64,000 nucleotides of DNA from Acinetobacter qingfengensis (GCF_008693185.1 NZ_VXKN01000002.1:124001-188000), one strand, 5' to 3'; counted from the first letter of the stretch, positions 48,305 through 58,596 are shown. The notes: generated by a model from the letters alone, not told the origin. Made by a program: numbers and translations.

Positions 48305-51061
48305 TTACTTTTGTTGTTTGCCGTATTGGTCAGCCATGACCTCAACAAAATGTTCAGGTTTCAGATATTGTCTGATTACACGATTGACATCTTGTACAGT
48401 CAGTTTGGCAAATTCCTGATCACGCTTTTGACGATCCAGTAGCGTTTTATCATGCTCAAGTTGATAATTTAACATGCCATGAATGGTACGACTATCATTC
48501 AATTGAACTAAGCGCTGTTTTAAAATATCGGCTTTGGCTGCTTCCAACTCCTGCTGAGTAACACCGTTTTTAATAAATTCTGCAAAAACCTGATGAATCA
48601 CCTGACTCACTTCCTGTGATTTATCCACCTGATAGTCTGCACTAATTGTTAATGTACTAAGATCTGTATCAGCGTCGCGGTTTAAGTTACTTCTAAAACT
48701 ATACACCAATGCATTTTTTTCTCTTAATCCCTGACCCAGACGAGAAGAAATTTGTGAATTTCCTAAAATCCTATTCATCACCACTAATGCAGCACTATCT
48801 GGATGCTGATCCCCAATAGGCATTAAAAGCACGCCACGATAACTTCCAGATTCTCGTTGTTCAGCCAATACATGATGTTTTTGTGCTTGATAAATAAAAT
48901 ATTGATTATTCACAGGCTGATACGGCTGGTATTTATTCCACTGACCAAGTTGTTGTTCAAGGTCTGCTCGTACTTTTTCTATATCAAACTGCCCTGTCAC
49001 CGCAACCTGCGCATGATCCATGGCAATATATTGCTGATAAAATGCTTTTACTTGCTCATTGTCTATTTTCTGCAATTGTTCTTTGGCAAGTTCCGGTTCA
49101 AAATGATAACGTAAGTCTCCAGGTTGATAACGCTCCATGAGTCGCTCAATCGTCAAAGCTGAAACCAAATTAGGTTCTGTAAAAGGTTGCTCAAGCGAAC
49201 GTAAAGATTGTGATTTAGCTAAATCAAATTCCTGCTGATCGAATCGGGGATGTTTAAGAATATCCATAATAAAATCAAAATAAGCCTGAAAGTTTTCTTT
49301 ACGGGCATTTAATGTGACAGTTAATCCATTGCCTGAGCTAGTTACACTGGCACTGCCATCTAGCGCAATACTTTTATCAACAATCTCCTGATAAGAATAT
49401 TTATCCGAACCACGCAATATTAGGTATGCAAGAAAATCCACAACACTTTCTTGATTTAATAAAGCCTTTTCATCCAGAAATTTTAAGCTAATTTTTGCAT
49501 AAACACGATTATCTTTGGTGTCTACAGGATACAGTGCATATTTAACACCGTTAGATAATTTTCCACGTTGAATATTTTTTTCCGCAGTATTAATTAATTG
49601 TTTTGAAAGACTTACATCTGTTTTAATTTCTTTTTGATAAGTTTTAACGTCCTTAAATTCTTCTTTTTTGATTACATTTGATGTATGCAATGTTGCCGTA
49701 GAACTGGTTGCTGTCAATGCTTGTTTTTGTGAATCAGGTGTAGGTTGAATAGTAGTTGCCAAGCGTTGTGATGAGGTAAAAACCTGTTTAATCACCTGAT
49801 TAATCTGACTAGCATTCAACGCCAATGAAGCATTTTGATCAATAAAATATTGATCCCAGTTTCGTTGATTAGCAATGTATTCACCTAAAATTGATCCCAA
49901 TAATACCGAGTTGGCGAGAACATCCTGTCTAGTATTTTTGATAATATTCTGTAGTCGCTTTACATCACTTTCTGTGTAAGGCTGCCCTTGCTCTACATTC
50001 TGAATCAAATCTTGTTCGACCTTTGTTGCATCTTGCGATGGTGTGTACCATGCCCCAACAAAAAGTAAATTAAAATCAGGCGTTAACCATATTGTTGACA
50101 AAACATTTGAACTGACCCCTGTTTTCACCATGTTTTGATACAAACGACCACTAGGTTCAATCGTCAGTAAATATGGAAGCATAGGTAGTGCTGTTTCAAT
50201 ATCAGGCCGATTTTTTGCCATATATATATTAAATTTTCCATATTTACTGCCTTTCTCTACACTGAAGTGGCGCTGTGTTACTATCGATAAATCAACTACA
50301 GGTTGTTTCACACTCACAGGCAATGTTTTCGCCGAAATAGGTGTAAAGTTTTTGTCAATCTGTTGCAGCATGTCCTGTAAATCGAACTTCCCTGTGATGA
50401 CTATGGCTGCATTATTTGGTGCATAATATTGCTGATAAAATGTTTTTAACTCGGGTAATTTAATCGATTTTAATTCATCGAGATCACCGATCGGCAAGCG
50501 CCCAAATGACTGATTACCATAAGCTGCCTTAAATACTTGATCAATCATGATTGATAACGGCTGGTCTAATCTCATTTCACGTTCACGACGGACGATTTCA
50601 ATTTCGGTTGGAATAAACTTGTCTTGTAAAACCAGTTGGTCCATACGTTGTGCTTCCAAATATAAAATCTTGTGATAAGCATTTTTATCAGGGCGAATCG
50701 TATTAATGTATCGAGTAGAATAGTAATCTGTACTGGCATTATTGGATAAAGTAAATTGATCAAGTTGGCGCTGGAAGGTTTCTCCCTGCACATTTTGAGT
50801 GCCCTTGAATGCCAAATGCTCCAGTAAATGTGCCAACCCGCCTTTTCCCTGTGGATCATTTAGGGATCCGGTAAAATAAATGGTGTTCATATAAATTTTA
50901 CTTTCTTGAGGATTGGGCGCCAATATAACTTTTAAGCCATTGTCCAATTTATATTCATAAATATTTTGCTCAGTCTTAACCAAAACCGGAGCAGCCCAGA
51001 CATTTGCAGTTATACCCAAAACACATAGTGTTAACGCTATTTTTCTTACACTTAATAACAT
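48305..51061 (-). CDS. M16-family zinc metalloprotease (pitrilysin-like)
   Basis: Periplasmic peptidase of 918 aa with a signal peptide (cleavage near NVWA, residue 23). The inverted zinc motif HLLEH (His78, Glu81, His82) stands in GLAHLLEHLAFKGTQN, and EIVRREREMR carries the third ligand. The second half repeats the M16 fold without the motif (about 500-915, with GVLLMPIGDQHPDSAALVVM). The two-lobed layout is typical of M16B/pitrilysin proteins that degrade peptides in a closed chamber. GGAAGA precedes the ATG. Confidence 0.9.
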   Translation of the reverse strand: MLLSVRKIALTLCVLGITANVWAAPVLVKTEQNIYEYKLDNGLKVILAPNPQESKIYMNTIYFTGSLNDPQGKGGLAHLLEHLAFKGTQNVQGETFQRQLDQFTLSNNASTDYYSTRYINTIRPDKNAYHKILYLEAQRMDQLVLQDKFIPTEIEIVRREREMRLDQPLSIMIDQVFKAAYGNQSFGRLPIGDLDELKSIKLPELKTFYQQYYAPNNAAIVITGKFDLQDMLQQIDKNFTPISAKTLPVSVKQPVVDLSIVTQRHFSVEKGSKYGKFNIYMAKNRPDIETALPMLPYLLTIEPSGRLYQNMVKTGVSSNVLSTIWLTPDFNLLFVGAWYTPSQDATKVEQDLIQNVEQGQPYTESDVKRLQNIIKNTRQDVLANSVLLGSILGEYIANQRNWDQYFIDQNASLALNASQINQVIKQVFTSSQRLATTIQPTPDSQKQALTATSSTATLHTSNVIKKEEFKDVKTYQKEIKTDVSLSKQLINTAEKNIQRGKLSNGVKYALYPVDTKDNRVYAKISLKFLDEKALLNQESVVDFLAYLILRGSDKYSYQEIVDKSIALDGSASVTSSGNGLTVTLNARKENFQAYFDFIMDILKHPRFDQQEFDLAKSQSLRSLEQPFTEPNLVSALTIERLMERYQPGDLRYHFEPELAKEQLQKIDNEQVKAFYQQYIAMDHAQVAVTGQFDIEKVRADLEQQLGQWNKYQPYQPVNNQYFIYQAQKHHVLAEQRESGSYRGVLLMPIGDQHPDSAALVVMNRILGNSQISSRLGQGLREKNALVYSFRSNLNRDADTDLSTLTISADYQVDKSQEVSQVIHQVFAEFIKNGVTQQELEAAKADILKQRLVQLNDSRTIHGMLNYQLEHDKTLLDRQKRDQEFAKLTVQDVNRVIRQYLKPEHFVEVMADQYGKQQK

Positions 51062-51324
51062 TTAATCTTCCAGTTTATTTGATGTCTTGCTGATTTGCTC
51101 AATAGGCAAACTGGTTGATACTTTACGTTATAATTTTATTTTATAAAATGTTTGTTCTCATTTTTTTGCATCATTAAATTTAAAGGAATCTTTCTATGCT
51201 TTTCTGCATTTGAAGTTGATTATTTCCTAATATTCACCCACTTTATTCTATTAAATTATACTTTAATTTAGAATATTTAATTAAGACAAAATCCCCTAAA
51301 TATGAATCACAATCATCAAAAAGA

Positions 51325-51350
51325 TATGGCCAGTCATTTTACTGGCCATA
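51325..51350 (-). terminator. Terminator of the 164-aa hypothetical gene
   Basis: TATGGCCAGT (51325-51334) and ACTGGCCATA (51341-51350) pair perfectly. A T-run follows on the minus strand. Confidence 0.72.
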
Positions 51351-51357
51351 CCTATGA

Positions 51358-51852
51358 TTATATGGTCATATTTAATACAGATTTTGGAATATCAGCTTGC
51401 CAGCTTTGTTTCAGTGTTGGCAAGTAAAATGGCGTACCTAACTCTACCAACTCTGCATCTAATAAACTATGCGTAGCCAATAAAAATACATAATCAGCTT
51501 CAAGTAAATTCAAACGTATCTGTTTATGCTGAAAATTTTTACGTATTTGTTGAGCCTGTTTAACCAGCTTATTGGCATCATCTTGCTGTTTAAATTTGGT
51601 TAATGCAGATAGTCGAATTTCAACAATTGCCCATTCTTTAATCAGTCGTTTAAAGAGTTCCAAAGCATGACGATCGCTTTCCCAAGTCACCTGATCCAAT
51701 TGACTTTCATCTTCGGGTAATACCGGAAGCAATAAATCAAAAGTGGAGGGGAAAATTTTCTTAAAATTCATCATAAATTTAATCGGATCTTCACCTGGAT
51801 AGTCATGAAATTCGATATTTTTTTGACTGTCTTTTAAGAAAATATGCAGCAT
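51358..51852 (-). CDS. Hypothetical cytosolic protein, 164 aa
   Basis: No signal peptide or membrane segment is seen. The sequence is mixed alpha/beta, with a strand-rich start (MLHIFLKDSQKNIEFHDYPG), long charged helices (HALELFKRLIKEWAIVEIRL, NKLVKQAQQIRKNFQHKQ) and LLEADYVFLLATHSLLDAEL. I do not recognise it. It has its own terminator. It lies downstream of the sohB-like gene on the same strand, but a terminator separates them. Confidence 0.62.
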   Translation of the reverse strand: MLHIFLKDSQKNIEFHDYPGEDPIKFMMNFKKIFPSTFDLLLPVLPEDESQLDQVTWESDRHALELFKRLIKEWAIVEIRLSALTKFKQQDDANKLVKQAQQIRKNFQHKQIRLNLLEADYVFLLATHSLLDAELVELGTPFYLPTLKQSWQADIPKSVLNMTI

Positions 51853-51931
51853 AATGATACTCTAAGAAAAATTTATAATATTGTAACCATTGAATGGCAG
51901 GCTTCCTACCTTTATTAATAAAATCTCAAGA

Positions 51932-51959
51932 AAAAATCAGCCACTTAAGGCTGATTTTT
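51932..51959 (-). terminator. Terminator of the SohB-like gene
   Basis: AAAAATCAGCC (51932-51942) and GGCTGATTTTT (51949-51959) form a perfect 11-bp stem with a 6-nt loop and T-runs on both strands. Confidence 0.78.
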
Positions 51960-51968
51960 ATTTTATGC

Positions 51969-52931
51969 TTAAAATCTGGAATCACGCAATAAGACGCGTT
52001 CCAAACCTATTTTATGCAGGCTTTCCTGAGCAGCCTGTACCACTACAGGTAAAACCGATTGTGTAATTTGGGCAGCCTGTAAGCCCAGTTTTTCGCCTAA
52101 GGTCGGTTTTTTACGAGTATTGATGATGTAAACATCATGTTTTCCCAATAAATTCTGTAGATATGCATCAGAAGTTTTTAATTCATCAACCAGTTTTAGA
52201 CGTTTGGCATCTTCACCATACCAATGCTCACCTGTTGCAACTTCCGTTACATTAAGTTGTGGACGGTAGTTTTCAACGAAATGTTTGAATAAATGATGGG
52301 TTTGCTGCAATTCCTGTTCAAATTTAGCTTTACCTTCTGTGGAGTTTTCGCCAAACAGGGTAACCGTACGTTTATATTCACCAGCAGTAAACACTTCGTA
52401 ATCAATATGATGTTGTTTCAGTAATTTATTAAAGTTTGGTAATTGTGCCACCACACCAATAGAGCCCAGGATAGCAAAAGGTGCAGCAACAATTTCATTA
52501 GCAATACAGGCCATCATATAACCACCGCTGGCTGCAACCTTGTCAACACAAATGGTTAGGTGAAACCCTGCATCTCGCAAACGCACCAGCTGTGCTGCTG
52601 CCAGACCATACCCATGTACCACTCCACCCGGGCTTTCTAAGCGAAGTACCACACGGTCCTTTTGTGCTTTGGCTGTCGCCAGAATCATGGTAATTTCTTC
52701 ACGTAATTGTTCAACAGCACTGGCTTGCATATCTCCTTTAAAATCCAGTACAAATATTTTTTGATTATTTTTTTTGCGTAATACCGCTTCTTTTTTCAAT
52801 TGTGCTGCTAACTGTAAAAGTTCAATTTTTCCCATAGTACTTTGGGCAATACGTTTACGCTGCTGATCTACTCGACTATTTAAATGCACAACACGTAATT
52901 CTGAAGGAAGCTTGGGTAAATGAAATAGCAT
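51969..52931 (-). CDS. SohB/SppA-like S49 peptidase without the N-terminal membrane anchor
   Basis: The 320-aa protein has the S49 core: VVLRLESPGGVVHGYGLAAA, the nucleophile Ser135 in KVAASGGYMMAC, FAILGSIGVVAQLPNF, and the general-base Lys187 in GEYKRTVTLFGENS. E. coli SohB has Ser178, so about 43 N-terminal residues carrying its membrane helix are absent. An in-frame stop lies eight codons upstream of the ATG, so no anchor can be added from a nearby start. It is probably a soluble or peripherally bound signal-peptide peptidase-like enzyme. A C-terminal amphipathic stretch (ITQSVLPVVVQAAQ) could touch the membrane. Confidence 0.83.
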   Translation of the reverse strand: MLFHLPKLPSELRVVHLNSRVDQQRKRIAQSTMGKIELLQLAAQLKKEAVLRKKNNQKIFVLDFKGDMQASAVEQLREEITMILATAKAQKDRVVLRLESPGGVVHGYGLAAAQLVRLRDAGFHLTICVDKVAASGGYMMACIANEIVAAPFAILGSIGVVAQLPNFNKLLKQHHIDYEVFTAGEYKRTVTLFGENSTEGKAKFEQELQQTHHLFKHFVENYRPQLNVTEVATGEHWYGEDAKRLKLVDELKTSDAYLQNLLGKHDVYIINTRKKPTLGEKLGLQAAQITQSVLPVVVQAAQESLHKIGLERVLLRDSRF

Positions 52932-53211
52932 AATCGTTTTTATCCAGTCACGTTAATTTTTTTGATATGAGGGTGCGCTGAAATTTTTCAAGTTGGATGA
53001 TTGGTTAAACATATCACCAGATCATTCCAATAATACAATGAACATTTTTATTTCTTATTATTTTCTATCAATACTTCCTTCCATAACGATTAATCCATGA
53101 TGCAGGGTCAACATCGTTTTTCCATCTATTTTCTGTTATGCTAGCTCGGCCTAAAATCATTAGTATAGTTAGAATTTAGATATCAACTTTCCGATCAGGA
53201 ATCTTTAGTTT

Positions 53212-55035
53212 ATGTTGCGTTGGTTTGAAAAAAGAGTGGATGCCTATCCCAGTGATCATCTAAACGAACCGTTACCTAAAACTTTTTTTGCGTTTATCTG
53301 GCAAGCTACTCAGGCTTTTCGTCCCTATTTAATTTTATTAGTGTTGTGTACTGCTGGGGCTGCCAGTTTTGAAGTGCTACTCTTTTCTTATATTGGGAAA
53401 TTGGTGGACTGGATCAGTAATAGTGACCCACAGCATTTTTTGCAAGATCATGCCAATAATATATTGCTATTACTGGCTTTACTTGCTGCAAATTTTTTCT
53501 GTGTATTGATTCAGTCAATTTTAAAACATCAGATTTTTTTTAGTAATTTCCCCATGCGTTTACGCTGGCGTTTTCATAATCTGTTATTACAGCAATCTCT
53601 TGATTTTTTTCATAATGATTTTGCAGGACGCTTATCAGCGAAAGTCATGCAAACCGCGTTGGCTGTTCGTGAATTCTGGATGATTCTGGCAGATATGCTG
53701 GTCTATGTCAGTATTTATTTTATTACCATCAATATTGTATTGGGTTCAACTTCGCCGTTTTTAATTATCCCGCTTATGTTATGGCTGGTTTTATTTATTG
53801 GCATTGCTATATTTTTTATTCCACGCTTAGGTAAAATTTCTCAACAACAGGCGGATGCACGTTCCGTAATGACCGGACGCATTACCGATGCCTATACCAA
53901 TATTCAAACGGTAAAGTTATTTGCACATGCCGGTCGTGAAAGTCAGTATGCAAAAGAATCCATGCAAGAGTTTATGGTGACAGTATATAAGCAAATGCGA
54001 CTGGCAACATGGTATGAAATTTCAATCAAATTTCTGAGTGCTTTTTTATTTATCAGTGTAATTGGTAGTGCCGTATGGTTGTGGATCATTGGCGAAGCAG
54101 AATTAGGCATTATTGCGGCAACCACTGCCATGGTACTCAAACTGGATAGTTTATCTGGGTTTATGATGTGGCATATCACCATGCTGTTTGAAAATATCGG
54201 TACTATTCAAGATGGCATGAAAACACTAGGCAAGCCGATTTTGATTCAGGATCAGCCCGATGCAAAACCATTATCCGTCAACAAAGGCAGTATTGAATTT
54301 CGTCAAATTAGCTTTGCCTATAATGATAAAATCATTATCGATCAATTTAATTTAAAAATTGCCGCAGGTGAAAAAATTGGAATTGTGGGACGTTCAGGTT
54401 CTGGAAAATCCACACTGATCCAGTTGTTATTGCATTTTTATCAGCTAAATCAAGGAAAAATTCTGATTGATGATCAGGATATTTCAGGAGTAACACAAGA
54501 TAGTTTACGTAAAAATATTGCGCTGGTTAGTCAGGATACCTCTTTACTGCATCGTACTGTGCTAGAAAATATTCAATACAGTAAACCACATGCTACAGAT
54601 ACAGAAATAGAGCAAGCGATTGCTCAAGCACAAGCCACAGGATTTATTCCTCAATTGGTAGATATGTATGGTAATCAAGGTTTATCGGCTTATGTTGGTG
54701 AGCGTGGGGTCAAACTCTCTGGTGGACAACGACAACGAATTGCCATTGCACGAGTTTTCCTGAAAAATGCGCCTATTTTGGTTCTGGATGAAGCCACCAG
54801 TGCTTTGGACTCAGAAGTTGAATCAGCAATTCAAGAAAGTCTGGAATGTCTAATGGAAGATAAAACTGTAATTGCCATTGCACATCGCTTATCCACAATT
54901 GCAAAGATGGATCGTTTGATTGTATTGGATCAGGGACGAATTATTGAACAAGGTTCACATCATGAATTGATCCAGAACAATGGATTATATGCTCAACTTT
55001 GGGCTAGACAAAGTGGTGGATTTATCGAAAACTGA
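53212..55035 (+). CDS. ABC exporter half-transporter (MsbA/multidrug type)
   Basis: The 607-aa protein has a six-helix membrane domain (about residues 30-330) fused to an ATPase (about 355-600). The ATPase shows Walker A GRSGSGKSTL, the signature LSGGQRQRIAIAR, Walker B ILVLDEATSALD and the switch His in IAHRLSTIAKM. It works as a homodimer. Homologues export lipids, drugs or peptides and the substrate is not readable here. No adjacent partner or regulator is seen. Confidence 0.88.
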   Translation: MLRWFEKRVDAYPSDHLNEPLPKTFFAFIWQATQAFRPYLILLVLCTAGAASFEVLLFSYIGKLVDWISNSDPQHFLQDHANNILLLLALLAANFFCVLIQSILKHQIFFSNFPMRLRWRFHNLLLQQSLDFFHNDFAGRLSAKVMQTALAVREFWMILADMLVYVSIYFITINIVLGSTSPFLIIPLMLWLVLFIGIAIFFIPRLGKISQQQADARSVMTGRITDAYTNIQTVKLFAHAGRESQYAKESMQEFMVTVYKQMRLATWYEISIKFLSAFLFISVIGSAVWLWIIGEAELGIIAATTAMVLKLDSLSGFMMWHITMLFENIGTIQDGMKTLGKPILIQDQPDAKPLSVNKGSIEFRQISFAYNDKIIIDQFNLKIAAGEKIGIVGRSGSGKSTLIQLLLHFYQLNQGKILIDDQDISGVTQDSLRKNIALVSQDTSLLHRTVLENIQYSKPHATDTEIEQAIAQAQATGFIPQLVDMYGNQGLSAYVGERGVKLSGGQRQRIAIARVFLKNAPILVLDEATSALDSEVESAIQESLECLMEDKTVIAIAHRLSTIAKMDRLIVLDQGRIIEQGSHHELIQNNGLYAQLWARQSGGFIEN

Positions 55036-55343
55036 TTTATGGAGTTATTGCAAAAGCCTTTAAATTATTTGAAAGAAAATAAGGAAATTATAGATAACTT
55101 TGCAAGAATTCTATTTCATCTTTAAATGATACTTTCCTTTATTTCTGCCTAAGTCGCTTTCTGTTAAGAGATTGAGCATAAAAGGATAATTATTAGCATT
55201 ATTAATGATGCGAAAAATGAAAAAAATCGATTTATTTTATTCTCCTGTTATCGATCTAGTCATGCATCATTATTTACCTTTTTCATCATACATTCATAAA
55301 AACACAATAAATTGTCGGACTTATCAATTTAGGGGGAATAGAT
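55036..55343. other. Upstream region of the 5'-nucleotidase lipoprotein
   Basis: These 308 bp hold a short shadow-like ORF only. GATAATTATTAGCATTATT (55185-55203) matches 15 of 19 positions of the Fur-box consensus and overlaps the near-palindrome GCATTATTAATGATGC (55196-55211). Confidence 0.45.
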
Positions 55344-57230
55344 ATGAAATATTCAGCTTTGATTCAATGCTCTACATTATCTGCATCAATTTTAGCGTTT
55401 AGTGGTTGTTCTACAACTCCGATAAGTTTATCAAAAACCGTATCACAAGATAGTAATCAGGTTGTAGATATCATTGCTTTTAATGACTTTCATGGAAATA
55501 TTGAACCACCTAAACGTTGGATAATAGCACCTAAACCGTTATATCCTAATGAACATAACCAAAGCATAAAAACCATTGAAAATCAAAATCTTGCTAAAAA
55601 ATATAAAAACTCAACTGAAGAAATTATTACACAAAACTCAACAAAGAAAAATGAATCTGAAAATATTAACGTACCCGCAGGAGGTGTAACTTACTTGGCC
55701 GATGCTATTCAAAAATTACGAGTACAAAATCCTAATAATATTGTGGTTTCAGCAGGAGATTTAATTGGTGCATCCCCACTTATATCCTCTTATTTTTTAG
55801 ATGAACCAACAATCGATGTCATGAATGACATTCATATTGATTTAAATGCGGTTGGTAATCATGAATTTGATCGAGATATTCATGAATTGCAACGTAAGCA
55901 AAATGGTGGTTGTCAGCAATTTACCACGACAAAACCTTGTCAGATTAATAAAAATTTTATGGGAGCACAATTTAATTTTTTGGCAGCAAATGTCACAATG
56001 AAAAAAGAAAATCATCGCACCATTTTTCCAGCCTATAAAATAAAAAAATTTGGTGGTATTCCTGTAGCCTTTATCGGTTTAACATTAAAAGGTACACCTG
56101 ATATTGTATCCATGCCTTTAAATGAGAATTTAGATTTTCATGATGAAGCAAAAACAATAAATGCTTTAATTCCTGAGCTAAAAAAACAAGGGATTGAAGC
56201 CATTGTCGTTGTTATCCATGAAGGTGTATCTCCAAGTACAAAATTAAATGAAAAAACGTGTAAAGGTTTAAGCGGGCCACTTTTAAATATTTTAGAACAA
56301 TTAAATCCTGCTATTGACATTGTCATTTCCGGACACACGCATCAATCATATATTTGTGATTATTCAACAGTTAACCCAGCAAAACCATTTTTACTTACAT
56401 CGGCTGGACAATATGGTATGTTAGTAACTGATATTCGTATTGAATTAGATGCAAAAACTAAAGATATTATTAAAAAAGATGCAAAACAGATTATCGTACA
56501 AGGCGAAGGATTCTCAACCAACACCACTACACTCAATACCACACCATTATATGAAAAATTTAATAAAACACCTAGTGTGGAAGCTATTTTAAAGCCTTAT
56601 CGTCAAGCCATTGCAGATATTTCTAACCAAATTATTGGTCGTGCAATATCAAATATTGAAAGAATAGAAGTTAAAAGTGGAGAAAGTCCTTTAGGTAATT
56701 TGATTGCAGATGCACAACAAGCAAGCGCCAAAAAAGCTAATAAATTAGGTTCTGATTTTGCCTTAATGAACTCAGGTGGCGTACGTGCACAATTACAAAT
56801 GAACAAACAAAATGAAATTAACTATGGTAATTTATTTTCGATCCAACCATTTGAAAATCCTGTTGTCACTTTAAGTTTAACAGGAAAACAAATAAAAGCT
56901 TTGCTGGAACAGCAATGGTCTGATCACAATCCTTCAGAAGCAAATATCCTGTACCCATCTCAAGAATTAAGCTATCAATACAGTATACATAAACCACTCT
57001 TGTCCAAAGTCAGTAATATTAAAATATCTGGCATTCCACTAGATGAAAACAAGATTTATCGTGTCACTGCAAATAAATTTCTTGCAGAAGGTGGAAATAA
57101 TTTCTCTATTTTTAAACAAGGTCAGGATCGTGTTGAATCTGGCTTGGATATCGATGCCTTAGTCAATTATATCAAGGCCAATTCACCAATTTCAGCACCC
57201 AAAACAACTCGTATTAAAGTTATAGATTGA
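55344..57230 (+). CDS. UshA-like 5'-nucleotidase/metallophosphatase lipoprotein
   Basis: AGGGGGA precedes the ATG. The signal ends in AFSGC (Cys22), so the protein is probably lipidated. The metallophosphatase domain has IIAFNDFHGNI, VVSAGDLIGASPL, AVGNHEFDRD and VISGHTHQSY, the full di-metal set. A 5'-nucleotidase C-terminal domain follows with GNLIADAQQ, ALMNSGGVRAQL and SIQPFENPVVTL. Family role: hydrolysis of external nucleotides (UDP-sugars, AMP) to nucleosides and phosphate. A low-complexity insertion (about residues 60-105) follows the first motif. Together with the Tsx channel and exported nucleosidases at 0-3 kb it would form an envelope nucleotide-scavenging route. Confidence 0.87.
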   Translation: MKYSALIQCSTLSASILAFSGCSTTPISLSKTVSQDSNQVVDIIAFNDFHGNIEPPKRWIIAPKPLYPNEHNQSIKTIENQNLAKKYKNSTEEIITQNSTKKNESENINVPAGGVTYLADAIQKLRVQNPNNIVVSAGDLIGASPLISSYFLDEPTIDVMNDIHIDLNAVGNHEFDRDIHELQRKQNGGCQQFTTTKPCQINKNFMGAQFNFLAANVTMKKENHRTIFPAYKIKKFGGIPVAFIGLTLKGTPDIVSMPLNENLDFHDEAKTINALIPELKKQGIEAIVVVIHEGVSPSTKLNEKTCKGLSGPLLNILEQLNPAIDIVISGHTHQSYICDYSTVNPAKPFLLTSAGQYGMLVTDIRIELDAKTKDIIKKDAKQIIVQGEGFSTNTTTLNTTPLYEKFNKTPSVEAILKPYRQAIADISNQIIGRAISNIERIEVKSGESPLGNLIADAQQASAKKANKLGSDFALMNSGGVRAQLQMNKQNEINYGNLFSIQPFENPVVTLSLTGKQIKALLEQQWSDHNPSEANILYPSQELSYQYSIHKPLLSKVSNIKISGIPLDENKIYRVTANKFLAEGGNNFSIFKQGQDRVESGLDIDALVNYIKANSPISAPKTTRIKVID

Positions 57231-57250
57231 AGCGATTTAATATAAAAAAA

Positions 57251-57283
57251 GACAGCCTTAAACTTTCTAAAGTTATGGCTGTC
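57251..57283. terminator. Hairpin with T-run on the minus strand
   Basis: GACAGCC (57251-57257) and GGCTGTC (57277-57283) close a stem with an inner AACTT/AAGTT pair. Seven T follow on the minus strand, so it can end the ybh transcript; it also lies 20 bp past the plus-strand nucleotidase stop. Confidence 0.65.
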
Positions 57284-57445
57284 ATTCATCAGAATTTTGA
57301 TTTTTTAAATATTTTAATCACTAATACCGAGCTTTTTTACAGGGTAATCTTAGCTGATATATCTGCAATAACCAATTCTAAAAAAAACAGTAAATTACCT
57401 AGGTGATTTATCTATTTTTGATCGCTGATATATATTTCTATGTCA

Positions 57446-57475
57446 AAGCATATTTTTAAAACCAAAAATATGCTT
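57446..57475 (-). terminator. Hairpin overlapping the ybhR stop codon
   Basis: AAGCATATTTTT (57446-57457) and AAAAATATGCTT (57464-57475) pair perfectly around a 6-nt loop. The right arm includes part of the stop codon. Confidence 0.55.
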
Positions 57476-58592
57476 AAGACAATCGATTTCTAAATAACCA
57501 AGCGGCAAGCGGTAACGTAATAATCGCAAGAACGATCATGGGTAAAAAATCTGATTTCACTTGTGCAAAGGTCGCACCTTCCAGATAAATACGCTGTACT
57601 AGATCAATTCCGAAACGTAACGGATTGGCATACGTTCCTATTTCCAGTACATAAGGCATGTTTTGTACTGGTGTTAATAATCCGGATAACAACATGAGTG
57701 GCATAATGAGAAAGAAAGTAAAAAGCATAGCCTGCTGCATATTCATGGAGATGGCAGAAATGGATAGACCAACACCAACCACAGCAATATTGAAACATAA
57801 CAAGCCAAAATAAAGTAATAATAATGAACCATTCATTGGGATCTGAAACCAGAATATAATGATCAACAAAATAATGCTGGACTGCATCAATCCGACAAAA
57901 ATAGGCGGTAATGCTTTGCCGATCATGATATGAATTGGACTATAGGGTGTTACCAGTAATTGATCAAATGTACCCTGTTCTCTTTCACGAGCAACGGATA
58001 ATGCAGATAATAATAAAGTTTGCATCATGCTGAGAGCTGCAATCAGTGACGGCATCATGCCCCATCTGGATTCGACATTGGGGTTATACCACGTACGGGA
58101 TTCGATGCTGATTGCAGAAGAACTCCCCGAACGCTGTTGATTAAATTTAGCTACAATAGTCGCAATATAAGACCCGGCCATACCTGCGGTAGAGGAATTC
58201 CGCCCATCCAGAATGACCTGAATTGGTGAAGTCTGCCCCTGATTCAGTTTATTCTCAAAATCCTCGGGAATAATAATCACCGCTAATGCTGTGCGCTGAT
58301 CAATCATTTGTTTTATTTGAGTATTATTATCTAGTGTGGCGGTTCGTTTAAAAATACCAGAGCCTTCCAGATCATTAATTAATTGCACTGAAGCCTGACC
58401 TTTGCTTTGATCAAGTAGTGCATAATCAACATGGTTTACATCGTAACTGGCAGCGTAACCGAACAATAATGCCTGTATCAATGCCGGTGCAAATAAGATT
58501 ACGCGATTGGCAGGATCACTAAAAATCACCAAAAATTCTTTTTTTACGATAACCAGTAAGTAATTTAACCAGATAATAGTTTTATTGATCAT
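57474..58592 (-). CDS. ybhR: ABC-2 type permease YbhR
   Basis: The 372-aa membrane protein has one N-terminal helix (VILFAPALIQALLFGYAASY), a periplasmic domain of about 130 residues and a C-terminal block of five helices. The ABC-2 signature SALSVAREREQGTFDQLLVTPY is present. Gene order matches E. coli ybhG-ybhF-ybhS-ybhR, where the complex exports drugs or cations. It starts 4 nt after ybhS and is the last gene of the operon. Confidence 0.9.
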   Translation of the reverse strand: MINKTIIWLNYLLVIVKKEFLVIFSDPANRVILFAPALIQALLFGYAASYDVNHVDYALLDQSKGQASVQLINDLEGSGIFKRTATLDNNTQIKQMIDQRTALAVIIIPEDFENKLNQGQTSPIQVILDGRNSSTAGMAGSYIATIVAKFNQQRSGSSSAISIESRTWYNPNVESRWGMMPSLIAALSMMQTLLLSALSVAREREQGTFDQLLVTPYSPIHIMIGKALPPIFVGLMQSSIILLIIIFWFQIPMNGSLLLLYFGLLCFNIAVVGVGLSISAISMNMQQAMLFTFFLIMPLMLLSGLLTPVQNMPYVLEIGTYANPLRFGIDLVQRIYLEGATFAQVKSDFLPMIVLAIITLPLAAWLFRNRLS

Positions 58593-58596
58593 AGTG

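Noticed and set aside
55205-55402. 65-aa frame upstream of and overlapping the 5'-nucleotidase gene
   Set aside because: No ribosome site, composition unlike a protein, and it overlaps the lipoprotein signal of a clear gene in another frame.
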